This document shows, one piece after another, positions 12,480 to 23,128 of a stretch of 64,000 nt of DNA. Below the pieces are notes generated by a model. It saw nothing but the letters and a program-made list of their open reading frames with translations. It did not search any database and had not been told where the DNA came from. Source of the stretch: Xanthostigma xanthostigma (Eukaryota; Arthropoda; Insecta; Raphidioptera; Raphidiidae); the NCBI GenBank assembly GCA_963575645.1, contig OY754470.1, positions 25,464,501-25,528,500 on the forward strand, written 5' to 3'. The position numbers and the translations under genes were made by a program. The number at the start of each line of letters is the position of its first letter. Position 1 is the stretch's first letter.

Positions 12480-12800
12480 AAGTTAATATAAAGCGTGTAA
12501 AAAGTATAAGGTATGTCGATCTGTAGATCAATTAATCGATTTTGATACGAAACATCTAATGGCGCGTTTGATTGGGAGTAAAATCGTTAATTGGCGCGAC
12601 ACTTTTATGATACGACGTTCGATAGGAGGACGTTACGTTTATGTGCGTTGGATTAAACATGGCTTTAGTTGAAGGCGACGTCTAGTTAACAGGACGAAAT
12701 TTAGTTATTGATATTAAGTTGGACGACAGCGCGTGACGCTTGCTTTGTGTATGCGTTGGATTATAACTTGGCTTTTGTAAAAGGCGACAACTAGATGGAC
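12480..12800 (+). repeat. Interspersed repeat, copy 1
   Basis: Shares long stretches with 32635-32860, for example GCGTGACGCTTGCTTTGTGT and AAACATGGCTTTAGTTGAAG. No TIR or coding signal, so the class is unassigned. Confidence 0.7.
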
Positions 12801-12811
12801 AGAGGTGTAAG

Positions 12812-13112
12812 ACTGATTTTTCTAAGGAGCCATTTATAAGATTTAGATTGTGTTAGCGGGCCAGGCTCTAAATTAAAAACTAAAACACATACTAAATTAA
12901 AATCTTAATTTATTTAGTTTAAATCAATTTTCATATAAAGGTAATAAAAAGGGTAAATTAACTTGAGCTTGAGGATCCAGCGATCTTTAAAATACGCAGT
13001 GGCATGGAATGACGTCTAAAATCCTTACTGGATAGATTCTGTTTCATGGGACGTATTGAGATGGCTTGAGGGCCGAATGCGGCCCGCGGGCCGTATCTTT
13101 GACATCAGTGTA
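12812..13112. repeat. hAT-end-like repeat, copy 1
   Basis: Starts GACTGATTTTTCTAAG and ends ATCTTTGACATCA, preceded by GCGGCCCGCGGGCCG (13078-13092). It shares its start, its GTGTTAGCGGGCCAG core and its end with 22443-22572. The GGCCCGCGGGCC near the end is typical of hAT termini. No TSD was established. Confidence 0.55.
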
Positions 13113-13130
13113 CTAGGGTACATAATTTTG

Positions 13131-13678
13131 CCATTCCAACCCACAAGTGGGGAATGGTAGGTACTAGTTTAGGTCAAAAATCACTTTTTCAAAAATTTTA
13201 CAATATCTTTCCGTTTTGAAGTTCCCGAATCCAAAAAACATATTTTTGGAAAAACTCTGTGCGTCTGTAGTTTGTTTGTCAGTGAACACGATACAGGTCA
13301 AACGGATTAGCGGATTGAAACCAAATTTTGGGAGGATGTTTGGTATGCAAATATGAAGAGCCCTATTGTTTTTGGGGAAAATCGGCGCATGCGCAGAAAA
13401 AATATGCTATAACGGTGCTTTTTACATAATAATGGTATACTTTTCATAACGGCTTATTATTGTATTTATTTTTTCAAGAGTTTCGTTAAATTTTTTTTTC
13501 TAAGCTTTATAGTTTCGGAAATATTTTATGACGTGGAGCATATTATGTAGGTAACCATGGCAACGAATAGCAAATATCATATTGAATACTAGCCATTACC
13601 CGCGTCACCTCACACGATATCAAAATTTTTATTTTCTTTATTATAATCAAATGCCAACATTTTTTAAGTTGGAATGGT
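13131..13678 (+). mobile_element. CCATTCCAAC family, copy a
   Basis: One of four copies in the window of a ~0.55-0.63 kb non-coding repeat whose ends are CCATTCCAAC and its reverse complement GTTGGAATGG. Shared internal words include GGATGTTTGGTATGCAAATA and GAAAATCGGC. The TIR is only about 10 bp and no TSD is obvious, so a DNA-transposon origin is likely but not proven. Confidence 0.8.
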
Positions 13679-13702
13679 CCCGTCGCCCAATGGGCTGGAC
13701 TT

Positions 13703-14199
13703 TTTTTCTAGGTTTTTTTAGTCCTAAATAATCAAAAATAAAGTTTCGCCGGTTGTAAAGGAATAAATTTAATAGTTTTAACATACGTAACAATGTCAAA
13801 ATTGATGAAGCAATTTTTTCACGTTCCTCTTATCAAAAAATGTGAATTAACATTCAACATAGTGACCAGTAGGTATAATATTATTGAAGTAAATTGCGTA
13901 ATTCACTAATTTACTACTTTCTGGTCATTTTTGTCGTACATTTGGTGTGTATTAAAGTATAAAAGTAACGTAAGTACCACCTATGTAAAGGCACAATCTA
14001 ACTATTATGTTGCACAGTAAAAGAAACAATAAATAGGAAAAAAGTCACATCCAATCTAAAAAATAAACTTACCGTTTGGAGGGAATTCGTAAAAATAAGC
14101 TGATCTTGGACTCAGACAGCTGAAACAATAGAAACAAAATTTGTAAACATAAAAAACTTATATTGTTTGTTTAAAAATAAGGGCTAAGCGTATAACTAT
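13703..14199. other. AT-rich stretch without gene
   Basis: Nothing supportable seen. Confidence 0.35.
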
Positions 14200-14545
14200 T
14201 GTTTTTTCAGTGTTCCGTGCAAATGAAACGCTAAAATATTTAGTATAGCGTGTGTTACTTTAACGTCCAACAGATGGCGCTGTACTGAACAGCCACTGTC
14301 GTAAAATATTTAGTATAGAGTGTGTTGCTTTGTTTAACAGATGGTGCTGTTTTTCAAAAAAACATATTTTCACCTGTTCACAGGTGTGACATTTATATAA
14401 TAGTTATATAAAAACATGAGCGTATTTGTGTGCAATGCTGTGTCAAAATTTCAAAGCAATCGGTGAAGAACTTTTCGAGAATGAAGATTTTGAACGGACG
14501 AAGATTTACATTTTTATTTATTGTGAAAAATAACTCTAATAATTT
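14200..14545 (+). repeat. Insect interspersed repeat, uninterrupted copy
   Basis: Contains CAACAGATGGCGCTGT, GTGTCAAAATTTCAAAGCAA and a final TGAACGGACG. This is a widespread insect repeat arrangement. An ~80-bp internal segment (TATTTAGTATAG...CAGATGG) is duplicated at 14240-14350. It serves as the reference for the interrupted copy at 53023-54970. Confidence 0.75.
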
Positions 14546-14959
14546 AGAGTGATGATGATCCTGTTTAATCTTCTAATTTTTATTTATATAGATTATAGAT
14601 TGTGAAAGATGAAGAGGAAATTAAGACGCATGCCTTTCTAGGTTAAGGAGTAAATTTAACTGTGTGTAGACAGCATAAAGGAGACAACATTAACAGCTGA
14701 CAGTCAATGCTTTTAGAATGTCAATTTGTCTTTTATTTACGATATCTTTGGAGTCATTTGATCACGACACGGTAACGATATTGCCTCACCTTCACATATT
14801 GCAAGCTCGTCTGCTTTCAGACTTGAGAGAACTGATTTATCGAACGACTTTGCGAAAAATGCAATACAACACTGTCATCCTAACCTAAAAAGTAGTATCT
14901 CGAAATATTGTCAGTTTTGAGCAAACGCGCATTTCTGTATAAGATATGTTTTGTGTTAA

Positions 14960-15605
14960 GTGTGCTGCACACGAAGCTTGTTTCGTCGCTAGATTTCGCT
15001 GCTAAGCATACAAATATAAGTAACTAGAGTACGCTAGTGCGTATGCTTGCCATAAGTGAAAGTGTCCTCAGTTAAGAAAACGCTGCAAAAAAAACAGAAA
15101 TTTGTTTTCTCAAACCAGCATTGTTTTTAGTTACCGTAGAGATAAGGAACTGTTCTCTCTCTTAATTGCAGACACTTTTACTGTTCTCTCGCGTGCTCTA
15201 TTGTAATATCTCTATGCTGCTAAATTTCAATCCTGCTGTGACGCTGAATTTCGTGATGGTTTTTATATGTGGATTAGTAGATGGATTTGATGTGCGCGCA
15301 GTGACAGTTCGAATGTTAACAAAACTGGACGTTAATTGTCTCTGAACAGAACACACACTATAACGCTATGTTTGTTTATAACGTTTGCTTATGTCGGCCA
15401 CATAACAAGATACTGTTTACTGATTGGTTCTTGCTAAAAACCAGCACAGAAACAAGCACGAAAAATTGCGCATTTTGAAATCCAGCTTGCAACCACGCAC
15501 GCGAGTCCTCATTGACGTCATTTCAGTCCTCGCATACAGCACGGCAGCCAGCACAAGCCCATCAGTGATTCCAGCGGCAAAACCAGCCTCGTAAGCAGCG
15601 GTTTT
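14960..15605. mobile_element. PIF/Harbinger MITE, GCTGCACACGA family
   Basis: The left end GTGTGCTGCACACGAAGC faces GCCTCGTAAGCAGCGGTTTT. TAA lies at both flanks (14957-14959, 15606-15608). Internal words (ATTGGTTCTTGCT, CAGTGACAGTTCGAATGTTA) are shared with the copies at 28956, 36700, 44236, 51053 and 61570. Ends have diverged. No transposase. Confidence 0.7.
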
Positions 15606-15675
15606 TAATACTCTTCGCTCTCTAGCGTTATAGGTTAACAGATATTCCCATAATATACCTACAAAACGGAGAAAA

Positions 15676-15918
15676 ATGGCTGCTTTAAAGGTTAGGACGA
15701 TACAGAAAATGTTTTACACTATGAACGATGAAACGACTTGTTTGAAGAAAAAAATGGTTGTTTTGGTGCAGTTTTATATACAAAACGGTGTCGCAAAAAA
15801 TCACTTAGCTTTTATCAGCGGTTTCAATCGCGTGAACGTCGTTTTTGTCAGCAGATTTGCTCGTCTTATTGTCGGTTTTGACGAGAATTCTATCACCCGA
15901 GTATCAGGGCCGTATTAG
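15676..15918 (+). CDS. Small ORF, possible transposase-type HTH
   Basis: An 80-codon ORF starting at ATG 15676 just after GGAGAAAA. Residues 24-80 (KKKMVVLVQFYIQNGVAKNH to ITRVSGPY) follow the spacing of the N-terminal helix-turn-helix of many insect transposable-element proteins: a YxxxG turn, then SRFARLIVGFDENSITR, cf. F-x-R-L...F-x-E-x-G-S. It is far shorter than a transposase and no catalytic domain follows. It sits right after a Harbinger MITE. It is probably an element fragment; the family call is inference. Confidence 0.3.
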   Translation: MAALKVRTIQKMFYTMNDETTCLKKKMVVLVQFYIQNGVAKNHLAFISGFNRVNVVFVSRFARLIVGFDENSITRVSGPY

Positions 15919-16275
15919 CATATTTCAGAGGGTCTTTATTTGACTGTCCACATATAATATCAATTATACCAAATTATTCGTGGTTTCCAATTTTGATGAT
16001 TTTTTTCTTATGGAGTCACTTGGATAGTTCTTAGCTATAGTTGGACCCGGTAGGAGGCGCTGTTGTCAAGATTCAGAATTTTTTGTGCCGGAACGGGTCG
16101 CTAGTTAAAGTATTGATTAATTGATACAAAGTTATTTTGTATTTATTTTAAATTTAAATATAGGTACGTAGTACGTACTAGGTTTCATCAAGTTTTCGAG
16201 TAATGTACACATTCAAAATACTTGAAATAAAAATTAAAATTAAACATGTCTCATTACAAGTTTATTTAATAGTAT

Positions 16276-16923
16276 TGTTGCGTACTCCCTGTTGGGACGA
16301 CTATGGATTCTGTAGAATCTTCTAGCAACAACAACAATGGAAAAATGGAAAACCCGACCTTCTTAGAATTGCCTGGAGAAACCAATACACGTAAAGGAAG
16401 GATCTCGGTGCTTCTAGAACATTTACCAGGCGGGGGACGAAGCTATAAAATGCGAGCCGAGTGGTTGGCAAGTCAGTCAGTTGGTTAGTTGCAGCGTACG
16501 TACAGTGGATTACAGACAAGCAACGTGTGATATAAATTGTAAGATAAGCTGCTAAGATAAAAGATAAATAAGCTGTGTAAACCATTGAGTGCAATTATAT
16601 AAATCAGGTTCTACATAAATAGCATCTGTGTTGTAAATAATTGTGTGAATATATAGTTAATAGACAAATGCGAATAAGTGCACTAGATAAACTTCGGTGT
16701 GTTTGTGTGTTGTAAATATTTTGTGTATATAATTAGAAGTTTATGTTCTTCTGTTACTTATTTTTTCTATTTTATTATTTAGAACTATTAGTTTTGTTTC
16801 TGTTTACGTTATTATTACTGTTTGTGAAAGAAGTAAGCTTTCGTTGTGTGTTTAACTGTTTTGTTAAACATTTATTATTGTAAATAAATAGTTTCCACCA
16901 CGGACTAAAATAGTTTTGTTACA
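16276..16923 (+). mobile_element. Solo LTR, copy 1
   Basis: The sequence begins TGTTGCG and ends TTACA (TG...CA) and is about 80-90% alike to 40859-41544. It carries promoter-like parts: TATAAAA at 16444, TCAGT initiator at 16473 and AATAAA at 16883. No primer-binding site or gag/pol follows. The flanking pentamers AGTAT and ATAGG do not match, so no TSD remains. It is probably a solo LTR; the superfamily (Gypsy or Bel-Pao) cannot be told from the LTR alone. Confidence 0.8.
16444..16477 (+). promoter_or_regulatory. LTR core promoter (TATA + Inr)
   Basis: TATAAAA at 16444-16450 is followed 30 bases later by TCAGT, the arthropod initiator. Both elements are kept at the same spacing in the second LTR (41042 and 41069). 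Confidence 0.65.
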
Positions 16924-17329
16924 ATAGGAATTATTATTTATTATTTGTTATGACTTCATATGTAACACCGAATAAGATGATTGTACAAAGGAGGAAATTG
17001 TTTTATGATAGATTTAAAAATCATATAGAATTTATAATAAAAGAGATAGTAACATAAGTCCATTTGTATCAAAGACATTGGCAGTACATGATTGGTGTCT
17101 AGCGAACCAGTACATTTTTCAGTTCACAAGAAAACTTATATGCTGCGATTCTTTCGAGAAGAGCATCTAACGCTCATATACCAGAATACAATGTGTGCAA
17201 TTTTTAAAAACAGGGTTGTAAATAGAAAGAATTGATCTTTAGAGTCACTGTAATTATTTCGAAGTGAAATTCAGACAAAGTTTTTTAATTGCAATGCTGT
17301 TATCTCTAGTAACAAAAAATATATAGGTA

Positions 17330-18018
17330 TGTTACGGTCTATACCCGAATTTGGTCAATGACCGAAATAAATGCGCAAAACTAGTTTCGACCAACGAATA
17401 TTGCCCAAACCCGAAATCTTAAAATATTTAAACGGGTATTGAGTGTTATAAAATGAGCAATACTAGTTTTGCGCATTTTCAGTTGGACAAAACTAGTTCT
17501 GTCTATTTCTGAACGGACAATACTAGTTCTGCTTGTTTTATTCAATCAACGTCCGAACCCGAATAAAAGTAGAGTTATGTTCTTATTAACCTATTGAATT
17601 TGTTCTCCTAAATGTTATAATTAATATAATGTTGGCTATAGTTGGCTATTGGAGGCTTCTGAAACATAATTTTATGACGAAACACAATTACCTTACTAAC
17701 TAAGTGAACGCAAAGTTAAAGGCTGAATTAAAACCTCTGTCTGCTAAACAATACAGATATAATAGGTATCGTTGATGTGGAAAAGTTAATTAAAAAACGC
17801 AAAGAAGATTCCGATGCCATACTAGTATTGTCCGTTGAGAAACGGACAGAACTAGTTTTGTCCAATTGAAAATGTGCAAAACTAGTTTTGTTCATTTTAT
17901 AACACTCAATACCCGTTTAAATGTAAGATTTTGGGTTTGGGCAAAATTCGTTGGTCAAAACTAGTTTTGCGCATTTATTTCGGTCATTGACCGAATTCGG
18001 ATATAGGCAGTAATAACA
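17330..18018. mobile_element. Ginger-like element with ~0.2-kb TIRs
   Basis: Terminal arms of about 200 bp (17330-17530 and 17815-18018) are ~90% reverse complements, starting TGTTACGG and TGTTATTA. Each arm holds four ACTAGT hexamers. The core contains a broken ORF: KLKAELKPLSAKQYRYNRY at about 17712-17770, then after a frameshift VDVEKLIKKRKED near 17773-17812. This resembles the N-terminal segment of Ginger/KRBA2-type integrases. The ends TGT...ACA fit Ginger; the 4-bp TSD is not clear (GGTA vs TATA). Confidence 0.7.
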
Positions 18019-18067
18019 TATATTCACGTATTTTATCTAAAAGTTAATTTAAAAAAAGACAAAAAAA

Positions 18068-18232
18068 AATTCGATACTTCTTCAAAAAAACTTGCTAATA
18101 ATCGAAAAAAGAATAAAATTTTGAGGTCGGCGCTAATTTCATTACTATAACTTTATGTATACCTATTGAGCCGACCTCAAAACTTTATTATTTTAGTGAG
18201 TTTTTTTGACGGAGGATCGATTTTTGTAAAGT
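18068..18232. repeat. Small foldback repeat
   Basis: Arms around TTTTGAGGTCGGC (18119-18131) and GCCGACCTCAAAA (18169-18181) continue outward, imperfectly, for about 60 bp through CAAAAAAACTxxCTAA to ATCGAT. The loop is about 37 bases. No TSD is read. Confidence 0.75.
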
Positions 18233-18850
18233 TTTTAATTTTTTACTTTTTAATGGCTTTACAATGTAGTTATAGTATTTTATTACTAAACTAGAAAAAA
18301 TATTGCTGCATCCATCTAAAATAATCATCAAAATCGATTCAACAATGTTGCAACATATATAAAAAAAATTCTCGGAGTCTGTTAAAAAGGGCTGAACCGA
18401 TTTAAAAATATATATTTAAACTCTCTTTTATATTTTACAATGTACATATCTGAATAATTAATGCTTTTCGATTTCAGGGTTAATCAAAGCTTCACTAAAC
18501 TTAAAATAAATGAAATGAAAATATAAATAAATGTCGTATGTAAGATAAAACAGATAAATGCTACAATATGCCACTGTGCACTTAAATTTTATTGCTTTAG
18601 CTATACTTAACGAGCACTAGACTGGCATTTCAGAAACTATAAGCCGAGTTATAAGAAAGAACATTAAAAACGTTCAGTCAGCGGCTGTTGAACAAAAACT
18701 GATAGTTCTGAATGAAAATGCTATTATTTCCTTCTCAACTGGCACTTCTGTACAGACGTCGCTGTAATTAGACAAAACATCTCATTCTAACAATACATTA
18801 TACCGTGTGTTCAATACATCAGTCGGTTACATAACCGTTTAAGGGCTTTA

Positions 18851-19263
18851 GACGAGATAACTCGTCTTGTTACTACAGGACCACAACACGTCGTTCATAC
18901 TCGGTGTATAAACAAAAACGAGATATCTCGAACTTCTTAATAACGATTGTTAATGATCGAATTCTTTCTTAAAGACGAGATAACTCGTCGTGTTTTGAAC
19001 TGACTAACTCGTGGACGACAATTCTTCGTTCTAACTTCTTCTATAAACGAAATCGAGATATCTCGTACCTACTTCTTAATAATGATTGTTAATGATCGAA
19101 TTCCTTCTTGAAGACGAGATAACTCGTCGTGTTTTGAACTGACTAACTCGTTGACGACAATACTTCGTTCTAACTTCTTCTATAAACAAAATCGAGATAT
19201 CTCGTACTTCTTAATAATGATTGCTAATGATCGAATTCCTTCTTAAAGACGAGATAACTCGTC
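18851..19263. repeat. Minisatellite of alternating palindromes
   Basis: Three units of about 123, 139 and 135 bp plus a partial one. Each carries GACGAGATAACTCGTC (18851, 18974, 19113, 19248) alternating with the perfect 12-mer CGAGATATCTCG (18919, 19054, 19193). Units share TTAATGATCGAATTC and CTAACTTCTTCTATAAAC. Confidence 0.92.
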
Positions 19264-20018
19264 ATTTTTTGAACTGACTGAAACAGTTCAACTTTCCGCT
19301 GAACACCAGCAGTTAGGGTTATTTGAAGTTTGAACCTAGTAATTGATAACTGCAGTACTCAGTATTTGGTAACTGGGGGTTTGTAATACAGAAATCATTG
19401 AAATACCATATAAGCAGCATCGCTACACACTTCGCTATTTTGATAATTTTTGGAATTCTACAAACTGATATTCACTAACAAAAATAGGATATTATGTTTT
19501 ATGAAAATATTGCATCATATTCTATAAGGTAGGGCCAATATTTTCTTAATGCGTTATATAACCGAAGGACTTTCTGAACGCACAGCACATTTAATGCAAA
19601 AAATTCATTGCAGTTGTAAATGTTTGTTAACTTAAACACAATAATTACATATTAAACTGAAATAGCGAAAACATAATTAGATTCTGATATTCATCTCTTG
19701 CAAGTAGTACCTACTTTAAATTTTCACTACTGAAATTTAAGTGGAAACCGGTTATTTCTGCATTTACATAAACGTATTTTAATGTCACCAAAATCATTCC
19801 AACACAGTTTACAATTTTGCCAACAGGATAGAAACAAATTCATTTAAATTTAAAATATATTTTATATAATTTATTATTAGCCTGACACATTTTAAGATAA
19901 GAGGGGTAAAAAATTTCAAAGATAGTAAAAAAATGGTTAGAATTTAAAAAAAAATGTCTGCCACTTCGTTTTAAGGTTCTGTTAGAGCCAAATGATCGGG
20001 AAATACCAGCGGCTCTAA

Positions 20019-20809
20019 TAGGCCCCACTCACGATCACACTTCATGCAACAGTTCAGTGTTCAGTGAAGTTGGACCGATTAATCGAAAGACTGACTGGCA
20101 CCACACACAGTTCATGCAAACTGCTCAGTTTTTTAAATTTTTTGTGTTCAGTTTGGTTCAGTTGTTGGCATACACTCGTCGAGTATAGATACATATGATA
20201 TATTATATTATATACACACTATAATATTATACTACCTATAGAGTATAGTTCATTAATAAGAACTAAATGAGTAATTTAAATGGTGAGGATTGGCTGTTCA
20301 TAGCTATGGGATTGTATTTAAAACAGAGAAATAAGAAAAAAAAGAAGAATATGGGTGAAAAATTGGTTAGAAATGCGTGATTCAAGAAGTCATGTTTATT
20401 TGATTAATGAATTACATCTTGAGCCGCTTGATTGCAATAATTATTTACGAATGAATGAATTAACTTACAATTATTTACTGGAATTAGTTACCCTATTTAT
20501 TAAGAACCAGGACACAAATATGTGAAAATCTATTTCTGCACAAGAAAGGCAGCAACATTGAGATTTTTGGCTTCTGGTTGTACAAAACACAGAACTCCAA
20601 AAACTGAACTGAAAAACACCCACACACACAACAGTTTACTTGAACACTGAACACTGAAGTCGTTCAAAAATCAAGATGCATTTGATGAGTTCATGCTTGA
20701 CTTCAGTGTTGGTTTCAGTGTTTATTTGTCCCACACACTATCATGCTTCACTGAACTATAAGTTTGAACACTGAACTGTTGCATGAAGTGTGATCGTGAG
20801 TGGGGCCTA
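20019..20809 (+). mobile_element. PIF/Harbinger element, internally deleted
   Basis: TIRs of 45 bp are identical at both ends (start TAGGCCCCACTCACGATC). TSD is TAA (20016-20018 and 20810-20812), the 3-bp TSD expected for PIF/Harbinger. Inside is the broken transposase at 20267-20592. The perfect TIRs suggest a recent insertion. It was presumably moved in trans by a full-length relative. Confidence 0.93.
20267..20592 (+). pseudogene. Harbinger (HARBI1-like) transposase remnant
   Basis: ATG at 20267 opens MSNLNGEDWLFIAMGLYLKQ and a poly-K run. A frameshift in the A run (about 20336) leads to RIWVKNWLEMRDSRSH, LINELHLEPLDCNNYLRMNE, LTYNYLLELVTLFIKNQDTN, and a stop at 20523. After a second frame break, AATLRFLASGCT appears near 20551-20586. 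This matches the N-terminal region of HARBI1-type nucleases (W-V-x-x-W, F/Y-L-R-M, LLELV, then the A-x-T-L-R-F-L-A-x-G motif). The DDE catalytic region is deleted, so no active enzyme is possible. Family is certain from order and spacing; function is lost. Confidence 0.85.
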
Positions 20810-21103
20810 TAACTGAACCTAAAAACGTAGCGGCAGAAGTTTTTTTTAACTTTTAACAATTTTTTTACCCCCTTTATCTTAAAAATGGGTCTAGATTCCG
20901 CCTATATATCATATAAGAAAAATGCTCTAAAATAGCTTATGTACCAAACGGCAGAAGGTGGGGAAGACATGGTTTTTTTGCGCGTCAGCTCTGTATTATG
21001 GCTGAACAAAGAAATAAATAAAATTATGGAGATGTCTTAATTTAAGTTTATGCATTTTAATGGATAGCCGACTGTTAGCTTCAGCAAATAGTAGGGTTGA
21101 AAT

Positions 21104-21701
21104 TAGTGATGTGTCCACATGACTCTTTATTGGGAGCTGGCTCCGTGCGCTCCGCTCACTAAAAAGAGTCGCTCAGAGGGAGTCGTTCAAAGAAGCGACA
21201 CTAGAAAGTACGCACTACACAAGAGTGCAGACTGCAGAGGTGTGAACTGTCATCATGCCATGCTCTGGAGTCACGAAGCATTGCACAGCACAATACACAC
21301 TCAGCTCGGAGCTCATTTTAATATGATTCTGATCTTATATTAATCGCATTTCGGATAAACCATAAAGTATAACAAAAGCTTAACAATAATAATGTTTATT
21401 GTTACAATATTATATCTTTGTCAACGACGTCAATGTGAATGATTTAAGTCACTATTACACTTGTGTGTCATTCAACATTAAATGACTCAGCAAAGGTAAC
21501 TCCGTGCGTGCAAAATTCACTAGTGTCTCTGTGGCCAGTGCTGTGTGCGCTATGTAAATGTGCGAATGTAACAGTGTAGAACAGCTCGGCACAGAGCAAT
21601 GGCGCTCGGAGTGAGTCATCAAAAAAAAAAGAGCGACTCGCTCCGCTCCGAGAAAACAGTCGTTCATTAGGAGCGACTCGCTCAGGAGCGACACATCACT
21701 A
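21104..21701. mobile_element. hAT MITE (TAGTGATGTGTC family), long copy
   Basis: TIR TAGTGATGTGTC is exact at both ends, with 8-bp TSD GTTGAAAT at 21096-21103 and 21702-21709. Subterminal regions are rich in GAGCGACTCGCTC-like words. It shares most of its sequence with the shorter copy at 58407-58799. No transposase frame is recognised. Confidence 0.93.
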
Positions 21702-21709
21702 GTTGAAAT

Positions 21710-22442
21710 ACGTCTTTATATAATTCAGCGCGCAAAATGTGATCCGATATATGATATTAACATACCACTTCAACATTCGTTTGTGTGAACAGAAAAGATT
21801 CCTTTACATCTGAAATCGAAACCCAACCCTGTGAGCAAACAGTCGAAGAATATATCGTGAACTAAACGTACGTATGATTACACACGAGATGGGATGGCGG
21901 ACGAATTGAGTAAGAGGAAGAGGTGATGGCTGAGGAACACCGGACGGCGCGGAGTGAGGGAGTTTAGACGGGCATTGGTAACTGCTGACATAAGAGATAT
22001 CGCTTCAACTACTTGAGAGGATCCTTTCAGATGGTGGAATTGCATTTACGGCGTCAAAGTGAAATTCGTACCCACTACGTTCGTTTCCATGAATGCCGAT
22101 TTTATATATAAGAAATGTGAAATAAGTTTCTATATTATATTACAAACTGAGCACGAACCGATTTACTTTTTATAAAGAAATCAGTTTGCATTTAATAGTT
22201 TCAAAAAGTAGAAAGAAAGGAGTGCAGAAAATACGGTCCGAAGTTAATAGTTGTAGATCACTAGATACGGTAAGGGTTTGATTCAAAGGTACGATCTCAT
22301 TTCATTTTGAAAGTTCAATTTATTTCGATAGATATTTATTGTCCACTCTGACTCTGTATGATTGAGTTGAATTTATTTTCATTTATTGTAGAAAACTAAG
22401 GTCATTAGGGTCAAATTTTATATCATATTAAATTAAAATTCA
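21710..22442. other. Gene-poor stretch
   Basis: No gene or shared repeat recognised. Confidence 0.35.
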
Positions 22443-22572
22443 GACTGATTTTTCTAAGATTTAGGGTGTGTTAGCGGGCCAGAAGGATGTCAGGTGTGTA
22501 AAATCCTCACTGGATAAATTCTGGTCGCAGACCGCATTGAGATGGCTTGAGGGCCGTATCTTTGACATCACT
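22443..22572. repeat. hAT-end-like repeat, copy 2
   Basis: Shortened relative of 12812-13112. GACTGATTTTTCTAAGATTT, GTGTTAGCGGGCCAG, TTGAGATGGCTTGAGGGCCG and ATCTTTGACATCA are all shared. Confidence 0.55.
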
Positions 22573-22744
22573 AAACATTCATCAGCGGTATTCGGATTCG
22601 CATCTACAACAGCACGCTTAAACGCTACTGATTGAGTTGAATGTGTAATTTTGTAATCGTCCAATTCGAGACATAAAATTTGTGATTCTGAATTGTTACT
22701 TAATAGCAAATCAAGATGGTGAAACAAAGATGCTTCCTGTGTTA

Positions 22745-23128
22745 GGTTACATTGGATTCGTATTTCTGCCAACCCGATGTCGACCAACTTCGGTCGACAT
22801 CGGAAGAAAAGCAAACACCACAATTACAATGTTGGTGCCTACATAGGTTCCCTTTCCAATGTAGACACATTATAATGATGATGGTTGAGGATCACGAAAT
22901 AAGCTTTAGCAATGTTACGCTAGTGGCCCAACGTTTCTAAAAATGTATTTTCGAAACGTTAGCGTAACATTGGTAAAGCTTATTTCTTGATGCTCAACCA
23001 AACCTTCCTTCCTTGTGACATTCTATTGGATCAACACCATATACTGATTACATTATAATCTTGGTGTTTGTTTTTCTTCCGATGTTGGCTGATATCGGTT
23101 TGGGAGAAATACGGAATCAGTGCAGCCT
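22745..23128. repeat. Foldback element, ~170-bp arms
   Basis: Imperfect inverted arms. The outermost TTCGTATTTCTGCCAACCCG faces GGTTTGGGAGAAATACGGAA. Inner AATAAGCTTTAGCAATGTTA and ACGTTTCT face CGAAACGT and TAACATTGGTAAAGCTTATT. The centre is about 22940-22952. No coding capacity. Confidence 0.85.

Larger units (their letters stand above)
19885..20898. repeat. Foldback split by a Harbinger insertion
   Basis: The left arm (about 19885-20000) and the right arm (20815-20898) are reverse complements: TTTTAAGATAAG...GGGGTAAAAAA, GTCTGCC, AAGGTTCTGTTAGAGC vs its complement CTGAACCTAAAAACG, GGCAGAAG, TTTTTTTACCCC. The Harbinger element at 20019-20809 lies at the centre between the arms. Confidence 0.7.

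Noticed and set aside
18851-19290. CRISPR-like array
   Set aside because: Units are 123-139 bp with palindromes and similar spacers, in eukaryotic DNA with introns. It is a minisatellite.
22461-22823. 120-codon minus-strand frame
   Set aside because: Runs across a hAT-end-like repeat and one arm of the foldback at 22745-23128; no domain pattern.
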